DNA of 64,000 bases, taken from assembly GCF_900115815.1 (NCBI RefSeq), contig NZ_FOXV01000001.1, positions 1 through 64,000 on the forward strand, in the 5' to 3' direction. Below the pieces are notes generated by a model, which was given only the letters and a program-made list of their open reading frames with translations, was not told the origin of the DNA and did not search any database. Origin of the DNA: Roseivivax halotolerans (lineage in GTDB: Bacteria; Pseudomonadota; Alphaproteobacteria; Rhodobacterales; Rhodobacteraceae). This document shows, one piece after another, positions 19,582 through 27,459 of this stretch. Within the stretch, counting starts at the first letter, position 1. Every line of letters starts with the position of its first letter. Both the position numbers and the translations under genes were made by a program.

Positions 19582-20748
19582 TCAGCGCAGCCTCATGCCG
19601 GATGGATCGAAGACCATCTCGATCTCGCGCCATTGCGCGTATTTCTCGGGAGGCAGCGGGAAGCCATCTCCCTGGCAGCGCAGGATCGCGCGTCGGGCGG
19701 CCTGGTAGGCAGTCTGGGCTGCCTGGTTGTCGCCGCCCGACGACTCGATCATCCGCAGCGAGTCGCTCACGACTTGGCCCGATTGCTCCATTCGCATGGC
19801 GACCACGACCGTCACGTTCGCGGCCTGGCTGCCGACATCGACCACCCAGCAGCGCTGGACCGCCACCCGAAGCGCGTCGCGCTCGCCGCCAGTGAGTGGT
19901 GGCCCGGTCGGCAGGTCCGGCTGCGGGTCCGTCGTGCCGCCGCCAAGCGCCTCGGCGAGCGCGGCTTCTACACCATCGGGGCTTTCAGGCGCGGGCTCTG
20001 GATCTGGCGCCGGTTCGGGGGCGGGTTCGGGCTCGGGCTCCGATGTCTCGGCCGTCTGCGTTTCGGGCTCCGGTTCCGGAGCCGGCTGCGGCGTCGGCCG
20101 GTTCGGCCGGGTTTGCGGCCGCATCGAACTGTCGGGCGCGCGCGCAGGCTCTTCGGCCTCGGTCACGATCTCGCTTGTCGCGGCCTCGGGCTGCGTGGCT
20201 TCCTGCTCTTCAACCTCTGCCGTGTCAGGCGAGTCCGCATCGGGGGAGACGCTGTCCTGCACGTCTTCGGCAACCTGTGCATCCGGTTCAGGCTGCGGCA
20301 CCGGATCGGGCGCGACGCGCGGGGCGAATTCGGGTGTCGGGGTGTCGGCGACGTCCGGCGCGGTGCTTTCAGGTTCGGGCTCGGGCTGAGGCAGCTCCGG
20401 CACGCTGTCGGTCACCTCGGCGGGCGGCGTCGGCTGCACAGGCTCAGGCGGCGTTTCGGGTTCGGGCTCGGGTGTCGGCTCGGGACGGGCCTGCGGCGGG
20501 CGCACGCTTTCCGGCGTCGGCTGCTGCGGCGGAGCTTCCTCCGTCTCGGGCGCGGGCGGCGCGTCGATCTCCTCGGCGGCCTCGGGCGGCGCGGACGGCT
20601 GCGAGAGCGCCGCGAAATCTTCTTCGGACAGGACCGAGACGTCCTGAACCCGCACGGGGTCCGGGTTCGGTCGGAACAGCCCGCCGAACAGAACCCACAG
20701 GATCAGGACCCCATGGCCGATACCCGAGATGATCTGACCCGTGGTCAC
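19582..20748 (-). CDS. tolA: Cell envelope protein TolA
   Basis: TolA is the energy-transducing subunit that spans the periplasm from the TolQR motor to TolB/Pal. The 388-residue protein has one N-terminal membrane helix (about 5-25), a long linker (about 35-290) and a C-terminal domain (about 295-388) with [21 protein letters not shown]. The linker is unusual compared with the Ala/Lys-rich helical region of enteric TolA: it is dominated by Pro, Glu and acidic residues with many PEP and EPEP repeats, as seen in other alphaproteobacteria. It starts with GTG at 20748 after GAGGAGAGG. Placement between tolR and tolB settles the identity. Confidence 0.92.
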   Translation of the reverse strand: MTTGQIISGIGHGVLILWVLFGGLFRPNPDPVRVQDVSVLSEEDFAALSQPSAPPEAAEEIDAPPAPETEEAPPQQPTPESVRPPQARPEPTPEPEPETPPEPVQPTPPAEVTDSVPELPQPEPEPESTAPDVADTPTPEFAPRVAPDPVPQPEPDAQVAEDVQDSVSPDADSPDTAEVEEQEATQPEAATSEIVTEAEEPARAPDSSMRPQTRPNRPTPQPAPEPEPETQTAETSEPEPEPAPEPAPDPEPAPESPDGVEAALAEALGGGTTDPQPDLPTGPPLTGGERDALRVAVQRCWVVDVGSQAANVTVVVAMRMEQSGQVVSDSLRMIESSGGDNQAAQTAYQAARRAILRCQGDGFPLPPEKYAQWREIEMVFDPSGMRLR

Positions 20749-20759
20749 GGGGCCTCTCC

Positions 20760-21239
20760 TCAGTTTCCGGTGCCGTCGAGCGCAGGTCCGCCGATATCGG
20801 TGACAAGCCCGATCGAACTGAAGCCGCCCGCATTGAGCGCGCCCATGATCTGCGCCACCGTGTCATAGGGCACGGCCCCGTCGGCGCGCAGATAGACGCG
20901 ATCGTCGGAGCGTTCCTCTGCGATGGCGCGAAGCCTGCCGACCAGCTCTTCGCGCGCGACCTCGGTGGTCTGGATCGTCACGGTTCCGTCGCCCGAGATG
21001 GTGACGGTGAGCGGCTCCTCGTTGTCCGACGGAAGCGCGGTCGCGGCCGTTTTCGGCAGCTCGACCGGCACGCCGACCGTCAGCAGCGGCGCGGCGACCA
21101 TGAAGATGATCAAGAGCACCAGCATCACGTCCACGAAGGGCGTGATGTTGATTTCGGACATCGGCTGCGCGCGGCCCGAACGGCGCCGCCGCCTGCGGCT
21201 GCCGCCGCTGCCTCCCGCCTGTCTGACCCCTGCGCCCAT
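20760..21239 (-). CDS. tolR: TolR, ExbD-type motor subunit
   Basis: TolR is a 159-residue inner-membrane protein that with TolQ converts proton flow into force on TolA. The N-terminus is Gly/Arg-rich (a run of arginines near residues 15-22). It is followed by SEINITPFVDVMLVLLII, whose Asp inside the single membrane helix is the conserved proton-carrying residue. The periplasmic domain ends with RADGAVPYDTVAQIMGALNAGG, a typical TolR/ExbD segment. The start is 3 bases after the tolQ stop and the stop is 11 bases before tolA, consistent with one operon. Confidence 0.96.
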   Translation of the reverse strand: MGAGVRQAGGSGGSRRRRRRSGRAQPMSEINITPFVDVMLVLLIIFMVAAPLLTVGVPVELPKTAATALPSDNEEPLTVTISGDGTVTIQTTEVAREELVGRLRAIAEERSDDRVYLRADGAVPYDTVAQIMGALNAGGFSSIGLVTDIGGPALDGTGN

Positions 21240-21242
21240 GGC

Positions 21243-21938
21243 TCAGCTATCCAGTTGCCGCGACAGGATGGTGGAGAACTCGTCCGCGAAGGCCTCGTAG
21301 CCCGCGATCAGACGTTCCGCATCCGTCGACAGCTTGTTGTAGAAGATCACCGCCGGAATTGCCGCCAGCAGGCCGAGACCCGTCGCGAGGAGTGCCTCGG
21401 CAATACCGGGCGCGACCACGACAAGCGAGGTGTTCTGCTGCTGGGCGATCTCGACGAAGGCGTGCATGATGCCCCAGACCGTGCCGAAAAGACCGACGAA
21501 GGGCGTGACCGACCCCACCGTGGCGAGAACCCCGAGGCCCGCCTGAAGCTCTTCGGCCTCTTTCTGGATGGCGACGTCCATCGACCGGTCGATCCGGGCC
21601 TGCGCGCCTGCGATAAGGTTGCCGTCATCGCGGTGCGAGCGGCGCCACTCCATCATGCCCGCGGCAAAGACGCGCTCGGACCGGCCCGAAGGATCCATGC
21701 CGATCTGGTCGAACAGCTCGTCCAGCGGCTCGCCCGACCAGAATGCCCGGTCGAAACGGTCGGCCTCTGCCTTGGCCGCGCGGTAGGAGATGATCTTCTG
21801 GACGATGATCGACCAGGACCAGAAGCTTGCGAGGATAAGCGCGAGCATCACCAGCTTGACGGTGAAGGTGGCGCGGGCGAACAGCGCCCACATGGAGAAA
21901 TCAATCTCCGACGCGAGCGCGAGGGTTTCCGTTTCCAT
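21243..21938 (-). CDS. tolQ: TolQ, MotA/ExbB-type motor subunit
   Basis: TolQ forms the proton-channel ring around TolR. The 231-residue protein has three membrane helices, one near the N-terminus (about 17-40) and two near the end. The conserved MotA/TolQ/ExbB signature TVGSVTPFVGLFGTVWGIMHAF is split across residues 144-165, followed by GIAEALLATGLGLLAAIPAVIFYNKL. It precedes tolR by 3 bases. The 127 bases upstream, toward ybgC, contain no gene and may carry leader structure (a small GCGGCC/GGCCGC hairpin at about 21961-21980). Start at the ATG at 21938. Confidence 0.96.
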   Translation of the reverse strand: METETLALASEIDFSMWALFARATFTVKLVMLALILASFWSWSIIVQKIISYRAAKAEADRFDRAFWSGEPLDELFDQIGMDPSGRSERVFAAGMMEWRRSHRDDGNLIAGAQARIDRSMDVAIQKEAEELQAGLGVLATVGSVTPFVGLFGTVWGIMHAFVEIAQQQNTSLVVVAPGIAEALLATGLGLLAAIPAVIFYNKLSTDAERLIAGYEAFADEFSTILSRQLDS

Positions 21939-22065
21939 GAGCCTGCTCTTTACTGCCGATGCGGCCTCTTTCCGGGCCGCCTTTACAGGCAGGCATACGC
22001 GATGTCGCCTCTCAAGGCCAACACATTAGGGTGACAACGCGCCGAAACCGCGGTGAAAGCGGTAT

Positions 22066-22455
22066 TCAGTGCAGCTTTTGGCGGATATTCGCCGGCAGGC
22101 GGGCCGCGCCGCCCGCCTCGTTCACGCAGACGACCAGCACTTCTGCCTGAAAGAGCAGCGTATCGCCGCGCCAGACCTCCTGGTGCATGACGAGCCGCAC
22201 CCCGGTCACCGATTTCGTCTCGGTGCGGACAACAAGCTCGTCGTCGAACTTGGCCGGCGCGATGTAATCGGCCTCGACGCGGCGCACGACGAAGACGACG
22301 CCGTCCTTCTCGCGCATCGCGTTCTGATCGACCCCGAGCGCACGCACCCAGTCGGACCGGGCGCGTTCGATGTAGCGGAGGTAATTGGCGTAATAGACGA
22401 TCCCCGCCATGTCGGTGTCTTCGTAATAGACCCGGATCGGGAAGGTATGGACCAT
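22066..22455 (-). CDS. ybgC: YbgC acyl-CoA thioesterase of the Tol-Pal operon
   Basis: YbgC is a hot-dog-fold thioesterase of 129 residues that hydrolyses acyl-CoA or acyl-ACP and is thought to support phospholipid homeostasis at the division site. The diagnostic active-site segment YYEDTDMAGIVYYANYLRY lies near the N-terminus with the catalytic Asp. RARSDWVRALGVDQ and the later VVRRVEADYIAPAKFDDEL segments are also typical. It is the first of the tol genes, 9 bases downstream of a conserved hypothetical gene on the same strand. Confidence 0.94.
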   Translation of the reverse strand: MVHTFPIRVYYEDTDMAGIVYYANYLRYIERARSDWVRALGVDQNAMREKDGVVFVVRRVEADYIAPAKFDDELVVRTETKSVTGVRLVMHQEVWRGDTLLFQAEVLVVCVNEAGGAARLPANIRQKLH

Positions 22456-22464
22456 CGCGCTTTC

Positions 22465-23103
22465 CTATTGGCTCGGGGCTTGCGTCGAAAGACGCGCATG
22501 CAGGCGCAGAGCGTGGCTCGGATCATCGGCGAAGGAGGGCATCACCGGATCGAAAGCCGCGCGGATGAGGCCGGCGATCTCGGGCCGTAGCACCACGCGT
22601 CCGTCGTCGAGTTGACCGAGCGCGGATCGCTTGGTGAAGGCAAGATCGGACCATAGCAGCACCGATTGCACAACCTGGCTCAGTGCCAGTGTCTCGGCGG
22701 GCAATTGGGACAGCTCATCGTCCATGCGGATGAAGATGAAACAGGCCTTGATCGCACCTGCCTCGTCGAAGCGGAAAACGCGGTATTGGTTTGCCTCGAT
22801 GGATTTCAGCCGCTCCAGAAGCGGTGCCAGCCCCTCGACCAGGCGATCGAGGTCGGGCACGGCGGCCAGCTCGTCCCAGTCGCGCAGGAAGAAGACCATC
22901 GTGTTCGAGCCAAGCTCGGGATCGGTCTCTGCCATCTTGTGACCAGAGAGCGCCATCACCGCCTCGAACGCGCCCTTGACCGTGGAGAGCGTCCGGTCCT
23001 CGACACCGAAGACGATGGGCGCAATCGGCCGCCCCCAGCGGGCGAAGACGTAACTTCCGTCCGCGCGCGTGAACAGCGCTTCGATATCCTCGGGCGTCAT
23101 CAT
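22465..23103 (-). CDS. Conserved hypothetical protein upstream of ybgC
   Basis: I do not recognise this roughly 212-residue soluble protein. It has no signal peptide or membrane helix. It starts with two adjacent Met codons (23103 and 23100). It contains an Asp/Glu-rich region and segments such as GSNTMVFFLRDWDELAAVPDL and RVFRFDEAGAIKACFIFIRMD, suggesting a mixed alpha/beta fold. It is 9 bases before ybgC and downstream of ruvB, and the upstream 180 bases contain a 9-bp inverted repeat and dispersed repeat copy B. Coding status is clear from GC-rich third positions and operon position. Its role is unknown. Confidence 0.8.
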   Translation of the reverse strand: MMTPEDIEALFTRADGSYVFARWGRPIAPIVFGVEDRTLSTVKGAFEAVMALSGHKMAETDPELGSNTMVFFLRDWDELAAVPDLDRLVEGLAPLLERLKSIEANQYRVFRFDEAGAIKACFIFIRMDDELSQLPAETLALSQVVQSVLLWSDLAFTKRSALGQLDDGRVVLRPEIAGLIRAAFDPVMPSFADDPSHALRLHARLSTQAPSQ

Positions 23104-23163
23104 GGGCGCGGGTTTGGCATCCCGCGCGCTTCGGAGCAAGCGACTTGCACGTGAGACAAGCGT

Positions 23164-23184
23164 GCGGGCGGCAAGGCCGCCCGC
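23164..23184. repeat. 9-bp inverted repeat upstream of the hypothetical-ybgC gene pair
   Basis: GCGGGCGGC (23164-23172) and GCCGCCCGC (23176-23184) are perfect complements with a 3-base loop AAG. It lies in the 180-base gap between ruvB and the hypothetical gene, next to dispersed repeat copy B. No T-run follows on either strand, so it is not an obvious terminator. Confidence 0.5.
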
Positions 23185-23220
23185 GCATCTCTGGCGGGCT
23201 GATCGTTCCGATCATCCCGC

Positions 23221-23280
23221 AGGCGAGGGGCGCGGCCCCTCGCGCTCCCCGCAGTATTTCAGCCAACCCAAGAACAGAGG
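23221..23280 (-). repeat. Dispersed hairpin repeat, copy B (3' of ruvB)
   Basis: On the minus strand the copy reads TTGGGTTGGC, AAATAC, CGGGGAGC and then a perfect 9-bp stem: GCGAGGGGC (23223-23231) and GCCCCTCGC (23235-23243) with a 3-base loop. It begins 3 bases after the ruvB stop codon, oriented with ruvB transcription. Confidence 0.85.
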
Positions 23281-23283
23281 CGA

Positions 23284-24309
23284 TTATTCGAAGAGCGCGC
23301 CTTGTCCCGGCGTCTGCGGCGCCGGCAGACCGAGATGCGCCCAGCCTTTCTGCGCGAGCATCCGTCCGCGCGGCGTACGGGCGATGAGGCCCTGCTGGAG
23401 AAGGTAGGGCTCGATCACCTCCTCGATCGCGTCGCGCGCCTCCGAAAGCGCCGCGGCGATCGTCTCGATCCCCACCGGGCCACCGGCATAATTCTCGGCG
23501 ATGAGCGAGAGATACCGGCGATCCGCCCCGTCGAGGCCCAGCCCGTCGACACCGAGGCGGGTCAGCGCGTTGTCCGCAAGAGCGCGCGTGATCGTCCCGT
23601 CGCCCTCCACCACCGCGAAATCGACGACCCGGCGCAGGAGCCGCCCGGCGATCCGGGGCGTGCCGCGTGCCCGCCGCGCGATCTCCCGCGCGCCCTCGGG
23701 GTCGGCGCGCACGCCGAGCTTCTCGGCGTTGCGGCTGACGATGATGTCGAGTTCCTCGACAGTGTAGAACTGAAGGCGCGTCGGGATCCCGAACCGGTCG
23801 CGGAGCGGCGTCGTGAGAAGCCCGAGCCGCGTCGTGGCCCCGACCAGCGTGAACGGTTGAAGCTCGATCCGCACGGTGCGGGCGGCCGGGCCTTCGCCGA
23901 TCACGAGATCGAGCTCGTAATCCTCCATCGCCGGGTAGAGCACTTCTTCGACGGCGGGATTCAGGCGGTGAATCTCGTCGATGAAAAGAACGTCGCGCGC
24001 CTCGAGATTGGTCAGGATCGCGGCGAGATCGCCCGCCTTGGCCAGGACGGGCCCCGAGGTCATGCGGAAATTGACGCCAAGCTCACGCGACATGATCTGC
24101 GCCAGCGTCGTCTTGCCGAGGCCGGGAGGCCCGTGAAAGAGCGTGTGGTCCATCGCCTCGCCGCGGGTGCGGGCCGATTGCAGAAAGACGCGCAGGTTCG
24201 CACGCGCCTCCGCCTGCCCGACGAAATCGTCGAGAACTTGCGGACGCAGCGCGCGGTCGCGATCCTCTGGCGTGCTTTCGGGGCGGAGAATGGGATCGGG
24301 ATCGCTCAT
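23284..24309 (-). CDS. ruvB: Holliday junction branch-migration ATPase RuvB
   Basis: RuvB is the hexameric motor that drives branch migration of Holliday junctions with RuvA. The 341-residue protein has Walker [10 protein letters not shown], Walker [11 protein letters not shown], and the RuvB signatures [11 protein letters not shown] near the N-terminus and [18 protein letters not shown]. The C-terminal winged-helix domain is complete, ending in [17 protein letters not shown]. The ATG at 24309 is 4 bases after the ruvA stop, so the two are co-translated. Repeat copy B follows directly 3'. Confidence 0.98.
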   Translation of the reverse strand: MSDPDPILRPESTPEDRDRALRPQVLDDFVGQAEARANLRVFLQSARTRGEAMDHTLFHGPPGLGKTTLAQIMSRELGVNFRMTSGPVLAKAGDLAAILTNLEARDVLFIDEIHRLNPAVEEVLYPAMEDYELDLVIGEGPAARTVRIELQPFTLVGATTRLGLLTTPLRDRFGIPTRLQFYTVEELDIIVSRNAEKLGVRADPEGAREIARRARGTPRIAGRLLRRVVDFAVVEGDGTITRALADNALTRLGVDGLGLDGADRRYLSLIAENYAGGPVGIETIAAALSEARDAIEEVIEPYLLQQGLIARTPRGRMLAQKGWAHLGLPAPQTPGQGALFE

Positions 24310-24313
24310 CGCG

Positions 24314-24985
24314 TCATGCCGGCGCAAGAAGTTTCAGCGCCGCGCGGATGAGCGTGCTTGTATCCGCCTCGGGCGTGCTTGCGGCGGCTTCGGCGACAGC
24401 GGAGGCGGCTTCGCCTGGCCCGTAGCCGAGATGTCCGAGCGCGGAGAGCGCTTCCGCCTGCGCGGTCTGGCTGGTCGCGGGGCGCGGCGCCGGAGTGCGC
24501 GGTGCGGCCGTATCGCCGGGATCGAGCACCTCGTCCTGAGCGGCGGGAGAGGGAGCGCTCACCTGCGCGCCCATGGCCATGATCGTCGGCGCCTTGTCCT
24601 TGAGCTCGATGACCACGCGTTGCGCCGTCTTGGGGCCGATGCCCTTGGCGGCCTTCACCGCGTTCCAGTCGCCGAGCGCAATCGCGCGGCTGACCCCGTC
24701 GGGCCCGAGCGTGCCCAGAATGGCCAGCGAGGCTTTCGCGCCGATCCCCTGCACAGACATCAAAAGGCGGTGCCATTCCTTCTCGACAAGACTGAGAAAC
24801 CCGAAGAGCTGCAGGATATCCTCGCGCACGAGAAGGTCGGTGAAAAGCGCAACCGCCTCCCCAGGACCGGGCACCTGGGCGAGAGTCCGGTCGGAGCAGT
24901 AAACGACGTAGCCGACCCCGCGCACATCGACGAGAACGTGATCATCGGCCTTGTATTCGACGCGGCCCGCGATGCGCCCGATCAT
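24314..24985 (-). CDS. ruvA: Holliday junction-binding protein RuvA
   Basis: RuvA tetramers bind four-way junctions and recruit RuvB. The 223-residue protein starts [32 protein letters not shown], a clear domain I. Helix-hairpin-helix regions follow, such as [17 protein letters not shown] and [23 protein letters not shown]. The C-terminal domain III is present after an Ala/Pro-rich linker somewhat longer than in E. coli. The start overlaps the ruvC stop by four bases (ATGA). Gene order is ruvC-ruvA-ruvB, as in most alphaproteobacteria. Confidence 0.97.
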   Translation of the reverse strand: MIGRIAGRVEYKADDHVLVDVRGVGYVVYCSDRTLAQVPGPGEAVALFTDLLVREDILQLFGFLSLVEKEWHRLLMSVQGIGAKASLAILGTLGPDGVSRAIALGDWNAVKAAKGIGPKTAQRVVIELKDKAPTIMAMGAQVSAPSPAAQDEVLDPGDTAAPRTPAPRPATSQTAQAEALSALGHLGYGPGEAASAVAEAAASTPEADTSTLIRAALKLLAPA

Positions 24986-25482
24986 GCCGCGCCTCCGGCT
25001 TCTTTCAGACGCGGGGCGCGGGAGTAATGCGCGTGGCAGATCGCGATGGCAAGCGCATCAGCGGCGTCCGGAGAGGCGATCTCCACGCCTGGCAGCTGCA
25101 TCCGCACCATGTGGTCGATCTGCTGCTTCTGCGCGTGGCCGACGCCGACCACCGTCTTCTTGACCTTGTTCGGGGCGTATTCGCCGACCTCTAGGCCGAA
25201 CTCCGCCGGAACGAGCAGCGCGATGGCGCGGGCCTGGCCAAGCTTCAGCGTGGCGACCGCGTCCTTGTTGACGAAGGTCTGTTCGACGGCGGCGGCGTCG
25301 GGCGCATAGCGGCGCACGACCTCGGAGAGCTGGCGGTAAAGCGAGAGGAGCCGCGGCGCCAACTCGCCCGGTTCCGAATGGCAGGTGCCGTTCGCAACAT
25401 GGCGCAGACGCCCGCCATCGGCGTCGATCACCCCCCAGCCGAGGTTGCGTAACCCCGGATCGATTCCCAGAACTCGTGCCAC
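24982..25482 (-). CDS. ruvC: Holliday junction resolvase RuvC
   Basis: RuvC cuts Holliday junctions symmetrically. The mature-length 166-residue product begins [16 protein letters not shown], with the first catalytic Asp in GIDPG. The remaining acidic residues are in [13 protein letters not shown] and [15 protein letters not shown]. The GTG at 25482 is preferred because it gives the family's usual N-terminus; a GTG at 25506 and a further in-frame start at 25569 would add unlikely residues. It overlaps ruvA by four bases. The 277 bases upstream are shared with the divergent DUF1127 gene. Confidence 0.95.
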   Translation of the reverse strand: MARVLGIDPGLRNLGWGVIDADGGRLRHVANGTCHSEPGELAPRLLSLYRQLSEVVRRYAPDAAAVEQTFVNKDAVATLKLGQARAIALLVPAEFGLEVGEYAPNKVKKTVVGVGHAQKQQIDHMVRMQLPGVEIASPDAADALAIAICHAHYSRAPRLKEAGGAA

Positions 25483-25759
25483 TGCCGCCCCGTTTGTTGT
25501 TTCCACTGGGTTAGCACGAAAGGCGAACATCCGCCAAGTGTGATTGCCGAGCCACTCCATTTGCGACACGCAATGTCGCTTTCGTGCGAAGGCTCCGCGG
25601 GGCTGGGCGATTTGCGACGTTTGACGCGGCGTTTCCGGCAGTTTTCATTCTGCACAATTAGCATGCGAGCCATGCATTTTTTGCAGCTTGTCCGGGCATT
25701 TACGAATCCCTAATTGCCCTGTGCGACACGGCAAACTCCTCCTTCGTACAGGTCTTCCA

Positions 25760-25972
25760 ATGGCGTCCATCGACACACACAACCCGCTCCTGGGGCCCGC
25801 CGACATGGCTGGCCGCATCGGCTCCGTCCTCACGGCTGCTACTCGCGTTGCCACGGACTGGCAAGAAACCCGCCGAACTCACAAGGCGCTGTCCGCACTG
25901 ACGGATCGCGAACTCGACGATATCGGGCTGACACGCGCCGATATTGCACGGGTGTCGCGTCGCCGCTGGTGA
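25760..25972 (+). CDS. DUF1127 (YjiS-like) small protein
   Basis: This 70-residue protein ends with the DUF1127 motif, seen as WQETRRTHKALSALTDRELDDIGLTR. DUF1127 proteins are short, often stress- or phosphate-responsive, and in some species bind RNA through this Arg-rich helix pair; here the role is inferred only. The N-terminal 30 residues are not conserved in the family. The ATG at 25760 has only a weak ribosome site. Upstream, divergent to ruvC, a candidate promoter TTGTCC and TAATTG with 17 bases between is visible, unverified. A strong bidirectional terminator follows 21 bases after the stop. Confidence 0.85.
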   Translation: MASIDTHNPLLGPADMAGRIGSVLTAATRVATDWQETRRTHKALSALTDRELDDIGLTRADIARVSRRRW

Positions 25973-25993
25973 CAGTCTCCGCCCCGTGCGAAC

Positions 25994-26032
25994 AAAAAAA
26001 ACCGCGCCCTCGGATCGAGAGGCGCGGTTTTT
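25994..26032. terminator. Bidirectional intrinsic terminator
   Basis: An A-run (25994-26001), the arm ACCGCGCC (26001-26008), a 12-base loop, GGCGCGGT (26021-26028) and a T-run make a textbook terminator readable on both strands. It separates the plus-strand DUF1127 gene from the convergent minus-strand membrane-protein gene. Confidence 0.93.
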
Positions 26033-26048
26033 CTTTGTCGCGATGGGC

Positions 26049-26390
26049 TCAGATGAGCTGCGCGGCGATATCGGCGAGGAACTGCGTAACGGGATCGAGC
26101 GACATCAGGCGCGCGCCGACCTGCTCGGTGAGGTTACCGGTTTCCAGCGCGGCAAGATGCGCCAGGTAATCCGCGTCGCCGAGATGCGTCAGCAGCAGCG
26201 CTTTGAATGCAAAGAAGAACGCCACGAGGATCACGAAGGGTGCGAGCGTCAGGCGCAGGTAATCGCGGCTCGGACGATGCTCGATCACGCCGTTCTCGTT
26301 GAGACGATTCACATATCCCGACGCGAGGCGACGGTGTTTCTTGTTCAGCTTCTTCTGACGCTGAATGAAAGACTTGTGTGCGGTATCCAT
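26049..26390 (-). CDS. Hypothetical single-span membrane protein
   Basis: The protein has 113 residues. A very basic N-terminal 45 residues (KSFIQRQKKLNKKHRRLASG) is followed by one strong membrane helix (about 52-70), then a C-terminal soluble tail with TEQVGARLMSL. The ATG at 26390 is chosen as it begins the basic segment; an in-frame extension upstream would have no support. It is the last gene before the bidirectional terminator and lies downstream of prmA on the same strand. I do not recognise a family; conservation in related species would have to be checked. Function unknown. Confidence 0.7.
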   Translation of the reverse strand: MDTAHKSFIQRQKKLNKKHRRLASGYVNRLNENGVIEHRPSRDYLRLTLAPFVILVAFFFAFKALLLTHLGDADYLAHLAALETGNLTEQVGARLMSLDPVTQFLADIAAQLI

Positions 26391-26491
26391 GGCAGAACTG
26401 GTACCTCGATGGCAGGCCCCCACCTGCACTCCCGCATTTAGTATCAGATTAAGGCGAAATTTAGACAAGTCCGACGGGTCTGGGCGCGCGT

Positions 26492-27361
26492 CTAGTCCCG
26501 GGTGAGCGTCAGCGTGGTCCATTCGCCGATTTCCTCGCGATGCGCGAGGCTGAATCCGGCTGCAACATAGGCCGCCACGACCTCGTCCGCTTGCGGGTTC
26601 AGGATGCCCGACAGGATCGCGTGGGCCCCTTTCGACGTGTGCCGCGCCATGTCGGGCGCAAGCTCGATCAGCGGCGCCATCAGGATATTCGCGAAGACGA
26701 GGTCGAACGGCGCAGCCGCCGCGATGTCGTCATGGTCGAAGCCCGTCGCCTCGAGACAGCGGACCCGGCCGACAAGTCTGTTCGCCGCGACATTGGCTTC
26801 GGCCACTTCGACCGCAACCGCGTCGATATCGGAGGCAAGCACCGTTTCGGGCCAGATCATCGCGGCAGCCATACCAAGAACGGCGGTGCCGCAGCCGACA
26901 TCGATCGTATTGTGCTTGGTCTCGCCTGCCGCGATCAGCCGGTCGAGGGCCCGAAGACACCCGAGCGTCGTGCCGTGATGTCCCGTCCCGAACGCCATCG
27001 CCGCTTCGATCAGGAGCGGAATGGAGGTGCTTGGCACCTTGTCCGCGTCGTGACTGCCATAGACGAAGAACCGCCCGGCTTCGACCGGGCTGAGATCCCT
27101 CCGAACTTTCGCGACCCAATCGGTCTCGGGCAGCTCCGAGATCACGAAGGGCGTTGCCTCGTAGGCGGCGGCGAGGAGCGCGAGCTCGATCTCGTCCGGG
27201 GCCTCTTCGAAATAGCCGCCGATCTCCCAGCGCCCGGACCCGTCTTCGATCTCGAATACCCCGACGCCGGTCGGTGCGGGATCCATGTCCTCGAGGGCGT
27301 CGCCCAGCGCTTCCGCCCCGGCTTTGCCTTGCGTCGTGGAAAAGGCGGTGAATGTGGGCAT
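26492..27361 (-). CDS. prmA: Ribosomal protein L11 methyltransferase
   Basis: PrmA trimethylates ribosomal protein L11 in the cytoplasm. The roughly 289-residue product has an N-terminal L11-recognition domain and a SAM-dependent catalytic domain with TIDVGCGTAVLGMAAAM as the SAM motif. The preceding AFGTGHHGTTLGCLRALDRL is the PrmA signature, and FDLVFANILMAPLIELAPDM follows. I chose the ATG at 27361 (MPTFTAFSTTQGKAG), not an in-frame upstream start. It is divergent from the SSS symporter gene with 98 bases between. Identification is secure. Confidence 0.94.
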   Translation of the reverse strand: MPTFTAFSTTQGKAGAEALGDALEDMDPAPTGVGVFEIEDGSGRWEIGGYFEEAPDEIELALLAAAYEATPFVISELPETDWVAKVRRDLSPVEAGRFFVYGSHDADKVPSTSIPLLIEAAMAFGTGHHGTTLGCLRALDRLIAAGETKHNTIDVGCGTAVLGMAAAMIWPETVLASDIDAVAVEVAEANVAANRLVGRVRCLEATGFDHDDIAAAAPFDLVFANILMAPLIELAPDMARHTSKGAHAILSGILNPQADEVVAAYVAAGFSLAHREEIGEWTTLTLTRD

Positions 27362-27459
27362 CGGGCGATCGATCCTCGGCTTGGCGAAAAGATGTGGGAA
27401 CAAAGCGGGTTTTCGCCGGTTCCATGTTCACGGGCTGAAATTTCCAGGGAGGTTGTTCC

